DNA of 64,000 bases from Niallia sp. Man26 (GTDB lineage Bacteria > Bacillota > Bacilli > Bacillales > Cytobacillaceae): NCBI RefSeq assembly GCF_022049065.2, contig NZ_CP095743.1:1565001-1629000 (forward strand), read 5' to 3'. Below, piece after piece: positions 24,911 through 33,983 of this stretch. Within the stretch, counting starts at the first letter, position 1. Each line of letters begins with the position of its first letter. A program made the position numbers and the translations under genes. The notes under the pieces were generated by a model. The model searched no databases. It was not told where the DNA came from and worked only from the letters and a program-made list of their open reading frames with translations.

Positions 24911-24933
24911 GGAAAGCTTGAATTACTTTTTAG

Positions 24934-24959
24934 AAAGGCATCGAAAACTCGATGCCTTT
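24934..24959. terminator. Bidirectional terminator
   Basis: AAAGGCATCGA (24934-24944) pairs with TCGATGCCTTT (24949-24959). It lies between the RsfA-like gene and the convergent small lipoprotein gene. Confidence 0.7.
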
Positions 24960-25095
24960 ATTCTTCGTCATTAATTTCATTATCGCCGATTTCATCTTCT
25001 CCTGGCTGGTCTGTGCCTGGATTAATTTCATCACAGCCAGTCATCGTTGAGCCAAGAAATACAGCGAGGAGCAGTGCAAGCATTGTTTTACGCAT
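24958..25095 (-). CDS. Small 45-residue lipoprotein
   Basis: A short ORF with a GGAGG ribosome binding site that encodes a lipoprotein signal (MRKTMLALLLAVFLGSTMTG then Cys21) and a 24-residue, strongly acidic mature tail (DEINPGTDQPGEDEIG...). The mature peptide would be tethered to the outer face of the membrane. No family is recognised. It lies upstream of a terminator and alone in its unit. Confidence 0.7.
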   Translation of the reverse strand: MRKTMLALLLAVFLGSTMTGCDEINPGTDQPGEDEIGDNEINDEE

Positions 25096-25198
25096 AGCTA
25101 GAAAACCTCCTATAAAAGAAATGAAGTCTAGTATAGCATGTTACTTTGGCAGCTCCTATATGTACATTGAATAATGGTATATGCAGGAAAAAGGGATT

Positions 25199-25444
25199 CT
25201 ATTTTCTGATTGGTTTTTCCAATATTAAAATTTCATCTTCAATAGCAGAGAATTGCTCTTCCACTAAATTTTTGACATCCATAACGCCAGCATTATAAAA
25301 ATGAGGAGCAATCGTGTCCTTAAAGAACTCAAGCACGCTTTCCGCTGCGAATTCTGATATTTCCTCGTCCCGTTCAGCTGCAAAAAACGTTTGTATTTCC
25401 GAAACCATTAGCTGCTGCTGTTCTTTTGTTAATTTATAAAACAA
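25199..25444 (-). CDS. DUF2164 family protein
   Basis: About 81 residues. The body KLTKEQQQLMVSEIQTFFAAERDEEISEFAAESVLEFFKDTIAPHFYNAGVMDVK matches DUF2164, a small helical cytosolic family of unknown role. TTG 25444 is chosen because AAAGGA stands 9 bases upstream and the family normally begins near KLTKEQ; an ATG at 25462 would add six residues but overlaps that site. Confidence 0.8.
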   Translation of the reverse strand: MFYKLTKEQQQLMVSEIQTFFAAERDEEISEFAAESVLEFFKDTIAPHFYNAGVMDVKNLVEEQFSAIEDEILILEKPIRK

Positions 25445-25542
25445 GTAAAACATTCCTTTCATAAGAAGATAGTTGTACTATACATGGAACTAGAACGATT
25501 TACCAGTCTTGCTTTTTTTATAAATTTTTGTCAAATAGCATG

Positions 25543-25578
25543 AAAAAAGGAGACTGACAATTGCGTCAGTCTCCTTTT
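25543..25578. terminator. Bidirectional terminator of brnQ
   Basis: A 15-bp stem (AAAAAGGAGACTGAC with GTCAGTCTCCTTTTT) flanked by A-run and T-run, so functional on either strand. It follows brnQ on the minus strand. Confidence 0.85.
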
Positions 25579-25592
25579 TTCTTTAGTTTGAT

Positions 25593-26927
25593 CTATTTAT
25601 TTAAAGTAGCAACACTCTCTTTGTTAAGCTGCACTACATAGCCGATTATAGCGCCGACTATAGCAGGAAAAATCCATCCTAAACCAATGCCGTACATTGG
25701 CAGGAAACTTGCAAAGAACGAATCAAGTGCTGAAATTTTTAATACAGTTCCTTGCAAACTGTCCACTAGGCTGACGATAAATGTAAACAATAGGCTTATT
25801 TGATATACTGCTGGTCTTCCTTTAAAAAGTGGATGAAGGAAAGTCAGGAATATAAGCACAATCGCCAGTGGATAAATAATAGTCAACACAGGCACAGAAA
25901 TCGTAATTAACTCAGTCAAACCGACATTGGCAATTACTGCACTAAATACGGATAAACTGATTGCAATTGCTTTATACGAAATAGACGGGAACAGCTTATG
26001 GAAGTAGGAAGAACAAGATGTGATTAGTCCGACGCTAGTTGTTAAACAAGCGACTGTAATCATCAAGCCAAGCAATACTCCGCCGTATGTTCCAAAATAG
26101 TAGTCAGAAACACGAGCTAAAACTTCTCCGCCATTGTCTAAATAACCGAGCTTTTCCACACTAGATGCACCCATAAAGGAAAGTGCTGAATAAATAGCAG
26201 CAAGGATGACAGCCGCAATTGCTGTTGCCATTAAACAAACCTTCATGATTTGGCCTCTAGTAGTAGCACCTTTTTCACGAATAGCATTGATAATAATTAT
26301 TCCAAACACAAAGGACGCAAGTGTGTCCATTGTTAAATATCCTTCTTGGAACCCGTTGAAAAACGAGTTTGTCATATAATGCTCTGTTGGAGCTTGAAAC
26401 TTACCAATAGGGAAAATGACGGAAACAACAACCAAAATCCCGATAAATGTTAACTTGATTGGCGTTAAGAATCTGCCGACTATGTCTACTATTTTAGCTG
26501 GGTTAAGAGACAAGAAACAAGTAATAGCAAAAAAGATAATAGTGAAAATAAGAAGGGCAATACCGGCAGAACTTTCTGTCACAAATGGCTTAACACCAAT
26601 CTCAAAAGATACATTGCCTGTACGCGGTATAGCGAATAATGGGCCAATTGCTAAATAAAGAACCGTTGTAAAGATAATCCCGAAAAGTGGGTGTACACGG
26701 CTCGCTAATGACTGCAAGTCTTCTTTCCCGGAAAAGCCGAAAGCTAGTACACCGAGAAGTGGCAAGCCAACACCAGTAACAAGGAACCCAGCATTAGCTG
26801 ACCAGATTTCACTGCCTGCTGATTGGCCAAGCATGGCCGGGAAAATAAGGTTTCCTGCACCAAAAAACAGTGCAAATAACATCAGGCCAATAATAATAAT
26901 AAAGGAAAATGGTACTTTAGTTGACAC
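25593..26927 (-). CDS. brnQ: Branched-chain amino acid permease BrnQ
   Basis: A 444-residue LIVCS-family sodium or proton symporter for Leu, Ile and Val, with 12 membrane helices. Family features include the start FSFIIIIGLMLFALFFGAGNLIFPAMLG, the DTLASFVFGIIIINAI segment, and LTTSVGLITSCSSYF. The start is GTG at 26927 with GGAGG upstream. A CodY-type box lies 238 bases upstream, which fits nutritional repression as known for BCAA transport genes in B. subtilis. Confidence 0.95.
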   Translation of the reverse strand: MSTKVPFSFIIIIGLMLFALFFGAGNLIFPAMLGQSAGSEIWSANAGFLVTGVGLPLLGVLAFGFSGKEDLQSLASRVHPLFGIIFTTVLYLAIGPLFAIPRTGNVSFEIGVKPFVTESSAGIALLIFTIIFFAITCFLSLNPAKIVDIVGRFLTPIKLTFIGILVVVSVIFPIGKFQAPTEHYMTNSFFNGFQEGYLTMDTLASFVFGIIIINAIREKGATTRGQIMKVCLMATAIAAVILAAIYSALSFMGASSVEKLGYLDNGGEVLARVSDYYFGTYGGVLLGLMITVACLTTSVGLITSCSSYFHKLFPSISYKAIAISLSVFSAVIANVGLTELITISVPVLTIIYPLAIVLIFLTFLHPLFKGRPAVYQISLLFTFIVSLVDSLQGTVLKISALDSFFASFLPMYGIGLGWIFPAIVGAIIGYVVQLNKESVATLNK

Positions 26928-27520
26928 GATAAAACCTCCAGAACTTAGATCAAATATAAAAGTTAACTACTTTTCGAAAATACTCTTCACGATTATTGAA
27001 TGGCGAAATCGTAAAGATAGCAATTTTCAAAAAATAATAGCCAAATGAAAAAATCACCAGATGCTGCCACTTCGTAAGTCTCAATGCTGTTCATTAACAA
27101 ATGTCTAACTTTTAAAGAATGATTTGTCTTTAGGGGCCTTGCCGGTCCTTATTAGTATTTCTAAAAATTTCTGAAAATAATCGGAGACATCAAATCTATA
27201 AATCATACATTAAGCAGTGGAACATCATGCTGACTAAGTAAGGCTAAAAAAGCCAAAGATTTTGTTTTTTCTGTTAACTATCTATTGTATTTTTTATAAA
27301 CAACGTTCACTATGTTATAATATTAAAATTAAAATTTCAAGCATTTCTATAGAACTTTCGGTTCTCGGAAGAATCCAGTTAGAGGGGCTGAAAGCAGTTC
27401 TGCCCATATTGCAAGGCGTTTGGACAGTTATAAAATAAGTAGTTGGAAATTGATAGTTTTATTGGATATTTTTTTTTATTCTATGATAAGATTTGAGAGA
27501 GTGAAAGGAGGGGGAAAAGT
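26928..27520. other. Intergenic region between brnQ and yisL-type gene
   Basis: 593 bases without a gene. The brnQ-proximal part holds the CodY box. On the plus strand an extended -10 (TGTTATAAT, TATAAT at 27316-27321) would give a leader of about 190 nt before 27521. The leader contains a hairpin AGAAC/GTTCT (27351-27365) and a GC-richer block around 27370-27430 that could fold. It does not match any riboswitch I know. Confidence 0.4.
27165..27179. promoter_or_regulatory. CodY-type box upstream of brnQ
   Basis: The 15-mer matches the CodY consensus AATTTTCWGAAAATT at 13 of 15 positions (core TTTCTGAAAAT). It lies in the 593-base intergenic region shared by brnQ (minus) and the yisL-type gene (plus). 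CodY binding is inferred from the motif and the brnQ context. Confidence 0.55.
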
Positions 27521-27853
27521 TTGGGACATATACATATAACGGCATGGTCGGTTGCCTTGATTCTTTTTGTGGTATCTTTGCTTCTGCATAAGAGCGGCAA
27601 AGACAAAGGAAGTAAAATTGTGCATATGGTTTTAAGACTGATGTACTTAGCCATCATTGGCACAGGTGTGACGATGCTTACCTACACTGGCCTTGATGTT
27701 ATGCATACATTAAAAACATTAGTAGGATTATGGGTAATTGCAATGCTTGAGATGATTGTAATTCGCACTAAAAAGGGAAGAAAAACATCTATTTTATGGA
27801 TTCAGTTTGTTGTCGCCCTTATTATCGTACTATATTTAGGTTTTACGCTATAA
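27521..27853 (+). CDS. yisL: UPF0344/DUF1516 membrane protein YisL
   Basis: A 110-residue protein with four membrane helices, matching the YisL family: HIHITAWSVALILFVVSLLLH, HMVLRLMYLAIIGTGVTML, HTLKTLVGLWVIAMLEMIVI and ILWIQFVVALIIVLYLGF. The function is unknown. The start is TTG at 27521 after AAGGAGGGGG. It has a long leader and ends in a 23-bp perfect hairpin. Confidence 0.9.
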   Translation: MGHIHITAWSVALILFVVSLLLHKSGKDKGSKIVHMVLRLMYLAIIGTGVTMLTYTGLDVMHTLKTLVGLWVIAMLEMIVIRTKKGRKTSILWIQFVVALIIVLYLGFTL

Positions 27854-27903
27854 GACAGAACAAAGCCTGCAGCAAAGATTTGCTGCAGGCTTTGTTCTGT
27901 CTT
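27852..27903. terminator. 23-bp perfect stem between converging genes
   Basis: Arms at 27852-27874 and 27881-27903 are perfect complements with a 6-base loop. It sits exactly between the yisL-type stop and the DUF1275 stop. T-rich sequence follows on the plus strand (TTATTAATTTT). Confidence 0.8.
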
Positions 27904-27904
27904 A

Positions 27905-28606
27905 TTAATTTTGTGCCCCTTTCCTATAATATCCTTTATCACGGTGATACAAAATAATAGCAATCATTAATATGCCTGCAGCAATCCAAATCGAAGTTTT
28001 TCCAAAATAAGTTGTAGAAAACGTTCCAAGCAAAGCACCAGCAAAAAAAGATAGAATGATTACACCGAAATCAATAAACTGCCGCTTAGCTTCCTCATCG
28101 TGTCCGACAATAGCCGCATAGGCAGCCTGTGTTGCTGTTCGCAAGTTTCCTGTCGTAATAGTCGAGTTATAGGCCCATTTGTCCACTTTATTGAATGTGG
28201 AAATCTGTAAGGAAGAGACAAAAGCGATGCTGACAGTCACAAGCATGTTTGGCACACTTAATGGCAAAAAGCCGACAAACACAAGAACAAAAAACTCCAA
28301 TATTAGAATAGAGCGTCGGTAGCTGTATAAAACATGCCGTACATGCGGTATTTTCACTATTTCAGAAACAAGTACACCTAATATAAAGGCAATGATTGGC
28401 GGGATATACAAAAGAGCCCCTTTCCATTCGCCGTTTGCTGCCTTAACAGCTAAAAGCACCATATTTCCTGTTTGGGCATTAGCAAACACTCCGTCTCTGC
28501 TGACAAAAGTATAAGCATCAAGAAAGCCCCCCACAATGGCGAGTATAAGACCCATATAAATAGAATTCGAAGAAAGGGAGGGAATGGTTTTTAGTTTTTC
28601 ATGCAT
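27905..28606 (-). CDS. YoaK/DUF1275 family membrane protein
   Basis: A 233-residue protein with six membrane helices. The start LILAIVGGFLDAYTFVSRDGVFANAQTGNMVLLAV is the family signature (GGxxDAxxF and AxTGN), followed by VSEIV and TTGNLRTATQAAYAAI. The family is widespread and uncharacterised, with predicted transporter character. The 407-base region upstream is gene-free. Confidence 0.88.
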   Translation of the reverse strand: MHEKLKTIPSLSSNSIYMGLILAIVGGFLDAYTFVSRDGVFANAQTGNMVLLAVKAANGEWKGALLYIPPIIAFILGVLVSEIVKIPHVRHVLYSYRRSILILEFFVLVFVGFLPLSVPNMLVTVSIAFVSSLQISTFNKVDKWAYNSTITTGNLRTATQAAYAAIVGHDEEAKRQFIDFGVIILSFFAGALLGTFSTTYFGKTSIWIAAGILMIAIILYHRDKGYYRKGAQN

Positions 28607-29013
28607 GTAAATTTCTCCTTCTCCATTAAAAATAATTTCTTGCCATAATAATAAAAAGCATGAATTGCAAATTATAGTTTATCATAATCAGTTTGTTACA
28701 ACCGAAAAACATCCGAAAACTTTGTGTCTGTTTATTCTTTTTCTTTACAAAGCTTAGGCAGGAAAAGAGCAAACCATCAAGAATTTAATATTCTAGATGT
28801 GTTTAACTGATTCTAGGGAGAGTTGGTCATATTTTTAGGTGCTGACTAATATAAAAACATTATCTAAATTCAGCAAACAGGAGGGAAAAGGACAATAATC
28901 GAATTGGAATTAATCGATAAAACTTTGCTTTTTAGCATAGACCTCTAGTAGTTGACACAAGAGTTCTTTGCAAAATACATATTGAACAGAACCGACTAAA
29001 GAAAGGAAAGTCT
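28607..29013 (+). other. 407-base gap with promoter of MFS gene
   Basis: No gene or RNA family is recognised. A TTGACA at 28952-28957 with a -10-like TACATA about 18 bases downstream would drive the MFS gene at 29014. The rest is AT-rich and featureless. Confidence 0.4.
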
Positions 29014-30300
29014 ATGGCTAATTTAAATTACAAACAAGACGATACAGCAAGCGCTGTGCTGCAAAAAAATCCGTTGGATCGTAAATGGAATCACTATCTG
29101 CTCATAAGTATAGTTTTCGGCGGTTTTTTGATTTTTGGTTTTTCGGAAAATATAAAAGGTCCGGCTATTCCGCTTATTCAACAAGACTTTCGTGCTAGTC
29201 AGACGCAGATTGGTTTGCTTTTAGCCTTAAACTCATTCGGCTATCTTCTTGCATGCTCCTATACATCCTGGATGTCTGACAGAATCGGAGTGAAATGGAC
29301 AGGAATCTCTGCATTCCTACTTATGACCTTTTCAGGAGTATTCATTTATCTGTCAGCAAGTTTTCCTTCGCTGTCTGCTGCCTTTTTTGTTTTATATTTA
29401 GGGAATGGCATGCTAGAGATTGCCCTTGGCATTATGGCAGCCAGAATTTTTACAAAAAATACAGGTACCATGCTGAATATCTCTCATTTCTTTTATGGAT
29501 TAAGCTCCACTGTCGCACCAATTTTCGCTGCCTCTGTGATGGATTGGCATTGGGGAGAAGGAGATGTCGGATGGCGCGGCATGTATTTTTTGTTTTTAGC
29601 TTTATCCTTACTGCCGATTCTACCGTCTCTTTTTAGTAAATTTCCGGCTGAAAGTAAAAGTGACGGCGACGGTGCTTCCTTTAAGTCTTTGATTAAGGAC
29701 AGGGTTGCATGGCTGATTGTCGCTGTTCTTTCGTTAGGAGTCGTCTCAGAAATGGCAGTAGGCGGCTGGCTGATCAATTTCTTAGTGCAGGCATATAGCT
29801 GGGATATAAAGGAAGCATCCAATATGCTGTCATTATTCTTTCTGTTTTTTATGCTTGCACGGCTTTTGCTAGGTCCTGTAACAGACAAGATTGGCTTTGC
29901 TCGGTCCATCATGTACTTTTCGGCTTTTTCTGGTATTTGCACCATTGCAGGAATTCTTATCGGAGAAAAAGGCGCCATCTTCTTTTGCATTTCTGGCATA
30001 GGCATAGCCCTGGTATATCCAACGATTATGGCATTGCTCGCCAAAAGATACCCGATTGGAACGGGAGCTGCGATCACTTTTACCGTTACTTTAATGGGAA
30101 TAGCGAGTGTGATCGGAAATTTCTTAATTGGCTTTATCATTGATACAGCTCGTATAGCTGCAAATAGCCTTGGTGCAGCGAACAGTGAAATCATTGGTTT
30201 GAAATTTGGTTATGGATTTATAGGACTGCTTGCTCTCTTATGCTCGGTATGCTGTTATTTTCTGTATAGGTCAACAGAAAAAAACAAAGAAATAATATGA
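29014..30300 (+). CDS. MFS transporter, FucP-like group
   Basis: A 428-residue major facilitator with 12 helices. Helix 1 FGGFLIFGFSENIKGPAIPLIQQDF and helix 2 QIGLLLALNSFGYLLACSYTSWMSDRIGVKW give the MFS loop motif. The second half repeats it (LARLLLGPVTDKIGF). Overall it resembles sugar permease-like MFS proteins of Bacilli; the substrate is unknown. The ribosome binding site is AAAGGAAAG. It forms a single-gene unit. Confidence 0.85.
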   Translation: MANLNYKQDDTASAVLQKNPLDRKWNHYLLISIVFGGFLIFGFSENIKGPAIPLIQQDFRASQTQIGLLLALNSFGYLLACSYTSWMSDRIGVKWTGISAFLLMTFSGVFIYLSASFPSLSAAFFVLYLGNGMLEIALGIMAARIFTKNTGTMLNISHFFYGLSSTVAPIFAASVMDWHWGEGDVGWRGMYFLFLALSLLPILPSLFSKFPAESKSDGDGASFKSLIKDRVAWLIVAVLSLGVVSEMAVGGWLINFLVQAYSWDIKEASNMLSLFFLFFMLARLLLGPVTDKIGFARSIMYFSAFSGICTIAGILIGEKGAIFFCISGIGIALVYPTIMALLAKRYPIGTGAAITFTVTLMGIASVIGNFLIGFIIDTARIAANSLGAANSEIIGLKFGYGFIGLLALLCSVCCYFLYRSTEKNKEII

Positions 30301-30444
30301 TTTAATGCGTTTACACAATTAATAATTGACCTGAAATGCGTTTCATACCGTAAACTAAATGAAAATTAAGCTGTTACTTCAAGTAATAGACATAACAGCG
30401 GAGTATTTTTACAGCAGGATTACTAATAGAAAGCAGGGAATGAA

Positions 30445-31224
30445 ATGAACGAGAAAAGCATTATATTTTTTGATATAGATGGGACTTTGCTTACACATGA
30501 AAAGCAATTGCCTCAGTCTGCCAAAGAAGCAATTTTCCAATTAAAAGAAAAAGGCCATGAGGTAGCGATTGCTACAGGAAGAGCGCCGTTTATGTTCGAA
30601 GATTTACGCAAGGAGCTTGAAATCGATTCGTATGTCAGCTACAACGGACAGTATGTCGTGTTAAATGGCGAGGTTATATATAAGAACCCATTAAATATTC
30701 AATCATTGGAAAAGCTTGCCGAAGCCGCATTGCTAAATGACCATCCGGTAGTGTATATGGACCATGAGGATATGAGAGCAAATGTTCCGGAGCATATCTT
30801 TATACAAGAAAGCATCCAAACACTGAAAATAGCCCATTTTCCAACACATGATCCTCTTTATTATAAAGACAGAGACCTGTTCCAGTCGCTATTATTCTGC
30901 CAGGAGGGGGAAGAAAAGCAGTATGAACAAGTCTCTGAAGACTTCGACTTTGTCAGATGGCATCCTGTATCTGTCGATATTTTGCCTAAAGGCGGCTCAA
31001 AAGCTCGAGGTATTGCCAAAATGACCGAAAAGCTCGGCATTGCTAAAGAGAACCAATATGCCTTTGGCGATGGTGAAAACGATTTGGAAATGCTGACAGC
31101 TATTGTTAACAGTGTTGCAATGGGCAATGCAGAGGAGCATATAAAGGCTTGTGCCAAATATGTAACGAAATCGGTGGAAGAAGACGGAATTGTTCATGGT
31201 CTTCAGTTGGTAGGTCTGCTGTAA
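30445..31224 (+). CDS. Cof-type HAD-IIB phosphatase (YkrA-like)
   Basis: A 259-residue HAD hydrolase. Motif I is FFDIDGTLLTHEKQLP, the mid-domain has VAIATGRAPFMFEDL, and motif IV is YAFGDGENDLEMLTAI with GNAEEHIKACAKYVT. The C2-type cap matches Cof/YkrA sugar phosphatases, which dephosphorylate sugar phosphates or related metabolites. It is likely monocistronic, and the DUF3231 gene follows 73 bases later. Confidence 0.9.
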   Translation: MNEKSIIFFDIDGTLLTHEKQLPQSAKEAIFQLKEKGHEVAIATGRAPFMFEDLRKELEIDSYVSYNGQYVVLNGEVIYKNPLNIQSLEKLAEAALLNDHPVVYMDHEDMRANVPEHIFIQESIQTLKIAHFPTHDPLYYKDRDLFQSLLFCQEGEEKQYEQVSEDFDFVRWHPVSVDILPKGGSKARGIAKMTEKLGIAKENQYAFGDGENDLEMLTAIVNSVAMGNAEEHIKACAKYVTKSVEEDGIVHGLQLVGLL

Positions 31225-31297
31225 GAGTAACTAATCCTTTGTATAATCTGATTCCTTCACGGAAAAAATAAGCAAAACCGACGTGGAGGAATATGCC

Positions 31298-32332
31298 TTG
31301 AATACAATCAAACCGATTAAAATAGGCTCACATAAATCAAGTCCGAATGAACCACTTACTTCGGCAGAAGTGGCAAAGCTGTGGGCAACCTATATGGGAA
31401 ACAGCATGTCGAGATGCATACTGAGCTATTATTTACAGCATGTGGAGGATGAGGATATTAAAGCATTATTAAAGAATGCTTTACACTTATCGGATGTTTT
31501 CCTGGAAACGACGAAGGAAATATTTAAAAAAGATAAGATTCCATTTCCTGTCGGCTTCACAGAAAAGGATGTTAATTTAAATGCTCCTAAGCTATTTGAA
31601 GATGAATTCTATGTTCATTATTTAAAATACGCAGCCAAAGCAGGTTTGAGCATCTATCAAATAGCCATTCCCCTCGTCTATCGTGAGGATGTTCGTGATT
31701 TTTTCGTTTATTGTATGGATGCAACGATGCAATTGATGGAGCAAATTAAAATGATTCTATTAAGGAAGGGCTTTATTAAGAAGCCGCCGCTTATTCCAGT
31801 GCAAGACAGGCCTGAATTTGCCAACGAAAATTTTCTGAATGGATATATTGGGAAAGTTCGCCCTCTTCATGCGATGGAGATTACCCATCTTTACGACAAT
31901 ATCGAAAACAATGTCACAAGCAAAGCGCTAATACTGGCTTTCGGTCAAGTTGCAAGACAGGAAAAAGTGAAAAGCTTATTTATAAGAGGGAAAGAGATGA
32001 CGCATAAGAATGTGGAACGGTACAAGCTTTTACTTCATGAGGAAAACTTGCCGTCTCCCGAATACTTAGACCATTTAATAACAACTTCGACGTTTGCGCC
32101 CTTTTCTGATAAGCTGATGCTTTTTCATAAAGTTGACATGTTTTCCATGAAAATAAGAGCGTTCGGAAATTCTCTTGCTGTAAATGGCAGACATGATATC
32201 GGAGTTATGTATACGAAATCGCTTATGAATATTATGATGTTTGTGACAAACGGGGCAAAAATAATGATGGAAAACGGCTGGATGGAAGAACCGCCGCATG
32301 CAGTTAACCGGGATGATCTTGCCAAACCTTAA
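31298..32332 (+). CDS. DUF3231 protein, paralogue 3
   Basis: 344 residues with two DUF3231 units: PLTSAEVAKLWATYMGNSMS near residue 21 and PLHAMEITHLYDNIENNVTS near residue 193. TTG 31298 is chosen because TGGAGGA lies 7 bases upstream; the ATG/GTG at 31283 is part of that site. It is the most basic of the three paralogues and shares the KDVNLNAPKLFEDEFYVHYL segment with paralogue 2. Role unknown. Confidence 0.85.
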   Translation: MNTIKPIKIGSHKSSPNEPLTSAEVAKLWATYMGNSMSRCILSYYLQHVEDEDIKALLKNALHLSDVFLETTKEIFKKDKIPFPVGFTEKDVNLNAPKLFEDEFYVHYLKYAAKAGLSIYQIAIPLVYREDVRDFFVYCMDATMQLMEQIKMILLRKGFIKKPPLIPVQDRPEFANENFLNGYIGKVRPLHAMEITHLYDNIENNVTSKALILAFGQVARQEKVKSLFIRGKEMTHKNVERYKLLLHEENLPSPEYLDHLITTSTFAPFSDKLMLFHKVDMFSMKIRAFGNSLAVNGRHDIGVMYTKSLMNIMMFVTNGAKIMMENGWMEEPPHAVNRDDLAKP

Positions 32333-32343
32333 ATAGTAAGTGG

Positions 32344-32385
32344 AAAGAGCAAAAGAAGGGTAAACCTTCTTTTGCTCTTTATTTG
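32344..32385. terminator. Bidirectional terminator
   Basis: A 16-bp stem (AAAGAGCAAAAGAAGG, 32344-32359, with 32365-32380). It overlaps the end of the convergent haemoglobin gene. Confidence 0.8.
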
Positions 32386-32741
32386 TACAAAATATCGTCC
32401 TTTAAGCCGCCAACCTTTTCTAAAGCGGTCTGGATATCGTTCTCCTCTACACCGTAATGAGCAAGTGCATCATGCAAATGCTTGACGATTGCATTAAAGT
32501 GTTCCGGCTGGATATTCATTCCTTCATGCGCTTTTGCCATTGCCTTTCCTGTATATTGCTTCGGTCCGCCTAATGCAAAACTGATAAATTTAGTCTGATG
32601 ACTGCGTTGTTTTTCCATATTTGTATGCTCAAAAAAATGACTTACTGATTCATCCTTTAATACTAACTCATTATAGAAATAATCAACTACTTTAGAAATT
32701 GCTTCTTCTCCGCCAACTTTTTCATATAAAGATTGCTCCAT
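32379..32741 (-). CDS. Group I truncated haemoglobin
   Basis: A 120-residue 2-on-2 globin. SLYEKVGGEEAISKVVDYFYNELVLKD opens the fold with the B-helix Tyr. FISFALGGPKQYTGKAMAKAHEGMNI contains the proximal His72 and the Gly-Gly and Tyr-Thr-Gly motifs of group I. Members bind O2 or NO and detoxify NO. It is monocistronic. Confidence 0.92.
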   Translation of the reverse strand: MEQSLYEKVGGEEAISKVVDYFYNELVLKDESVSHFFEHTNMEKQRSHQTKFISFALGGPKQYTGKAMAKAHEGMNIQPEHFNAIVKHLHDALAHYGVEENDIQTALEKVGGLKDDILYK

Positions 32742-32917
32742 AACTATTCCTCCTTTTATTCACTATGTATAGATTAACCATTCTTACTACTTTTATCCTT
32801 TTTATAAAAAAAACAGGAGATTAGAAATAAGCACAGAAATATTAAATGAAAATGAAAGGCAGGATGTGAGCAGGTTGGTTAAAAAGGGGACAGTTAGAGT
32901 TAATTCATTTATTAGAG

Positions 32918-33214
32918 TTGACAAAGGGTAAGGCAGAATACAGTAATTTTATAGTAAGTGAGGTAAATGATCACGCTCTTCGGATAGCTGTCATTGAAGG
33001 AGAATATCATTGGCATAAGCATGAGGATTGTGATGAGCTGTTTATTGTGATCGAAGGGGAGCTGTTTATTGATTTGGAAAATAACCAAACAGTAAGCTTA
33101 AAGCCAGGTGACATGTATACTGTGCCGGCAAATGTGATGCATCGAACCCGCTCATTAGAACGAACGGTTAATTTGTGCTTTGAAAAGGCAAGTAATGATA
33201 TATCTGGCACATGA
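32918..33214 (+). CDS. Small cupin protein
   Basis: A 98-residue single-domain cupin with intact motif 1 (YHWHKHEDCDELFIVIEGE: His, His, Glu metal ligands) and motif 2 (LKPGDMYTVPANVMHRT). It probably binds a metal and a small ligand; the role is unknown. No ATG or GTG is in frame; TTG 32918 is the only conventional start after an upstream stop, and its ribosome binding site is poor. It ends in a terminator that abuts the next gene. Confidence 0.75.
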   Translation: MTKGKAEYSNFIVSEVNDHALRIAVIEGEYHWHKHEDCDELFIVIEGELFIDLENNQTVSLKPGDMYTVPANVMHRTRSLERTVNLCFEKASNDISGT

Positions 33215-33232
33215 GCTGCATAGACATAGCTA

Positions 33233-33264
33233 AAAATGCTTTCCTAGTGGAAAGCATTTTTTAT
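33233..33264 (+). terminator. Terminator after cupin gene
   Basis: AAAATGCTTT (33233-33242) pairs with AAAGCATTTT (33251-33260), followed by TTAT. Confidence 0.75.
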
Positions 33265-33282
33265 AGGAGGGAGAAAAACAAG

Positions 33283-33852
33283 ATGAAACTGGGATTAATT
33301 CGCCATGGCAGTACAGCTTGGAATAGAGAGGGAAGGGCACAAGGGAGCAGCAATATTCCTTTAGATAAAGAGGGAGTAGATGGAGCTCGTTTGCTTGCAG
33401 ACCGTCTTTGCCAAGATAATTGGGATGTAATCTACACAAGTGACTTAATGAGAGCGAAACAAACCGCTGAAATCATGGCAGAAAGACTGCAAATAAAGGT
33501 TATTTTTGATTCAAGGCTGCGCGAAACAGGCGGAGGAATGATAGAAGGAACAACAGAACGAGAAAGAATAGCAAGATGGGGCGAGGATTGGCGTGAGCTA
33601 GACTTAGGGATAGAGTCTGTTGAAAGTGTCAAAGCACGCACACAAGCCTTTAGAAGTGAAAGATTAGACAAAGCAATACATCAAAATATATTGATAGTCA
33701 GTCATGGTGCACTTCTAACTATGCTTATAGCTGAGCTTGACCCGCAAGTTAGTGTGGAACATCCGCTGAAAAATACATCCTTTACAAATTTTTCATTTAT
33801 TGATAACAGCTGGAAATGCAGCTTGTATAATTGTACAACACATCTAACTTGA
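33283..33852 (+). CDS. Histidine phosphatase (PGAM-like) family protein
   Basis: A 189-residue phosphoglycerate mutase-like phosphatase. The catalytic RHG motif is LIRHGSTAWNREGRAQG. The second Arg/His set is YTSDLMRAKQTAE and the C-terminal VSHGALLTMLI. Substrates of such enzymes are phosphorylated sugars or nucleotides. ATG 33283 has TAGGAGGGAG upstream; an earlier ATG at 33211 lies within the preceding gene's end. Confidence 0.9.
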   Translation: MKLGLIRHGSTAWNREGRAQGSSNIPLDKEGVDGARLLADRLCQDNWDVIYTSDLMRAKQTAEIMAERLQIKVIFDSRLRETGGGMIEGTTERERIARWGEDWRELDLGIESVESVKARTQAFRSERLDKAIHQNILIVSHGALLTMLIAELDPQVSVEHPLKNTSFTNFSFIDNSWKCSLYNCTTHLT

Positions 33853-33983
33853 TGAGGGTTTATAGGTATATAAAACTAGGTAAATACAAATAATTGGTTA
33901 TATTTACCTTTCTTTAATAGTTCTAAAATACTAGACGGAGGGAAAAAAATATACTAAAATAATCTCGTACATGAGAAGATAAG

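Noticed and set aside
27050..27200. T-box upstream of brnQ
   Set aside because: No GGTACC-type T-box sequence or stem I motifs are present on the minus strand; a CodY box fits better.
29493..30194. 233-codon open frame on the minus strand inside the MFS gene
   Set aside because: It is the antisense shadow of a hydrophobic transporter; the composition (Ser, Ile, Lys, Pro-rich) has no domain and no ribosome binding site.
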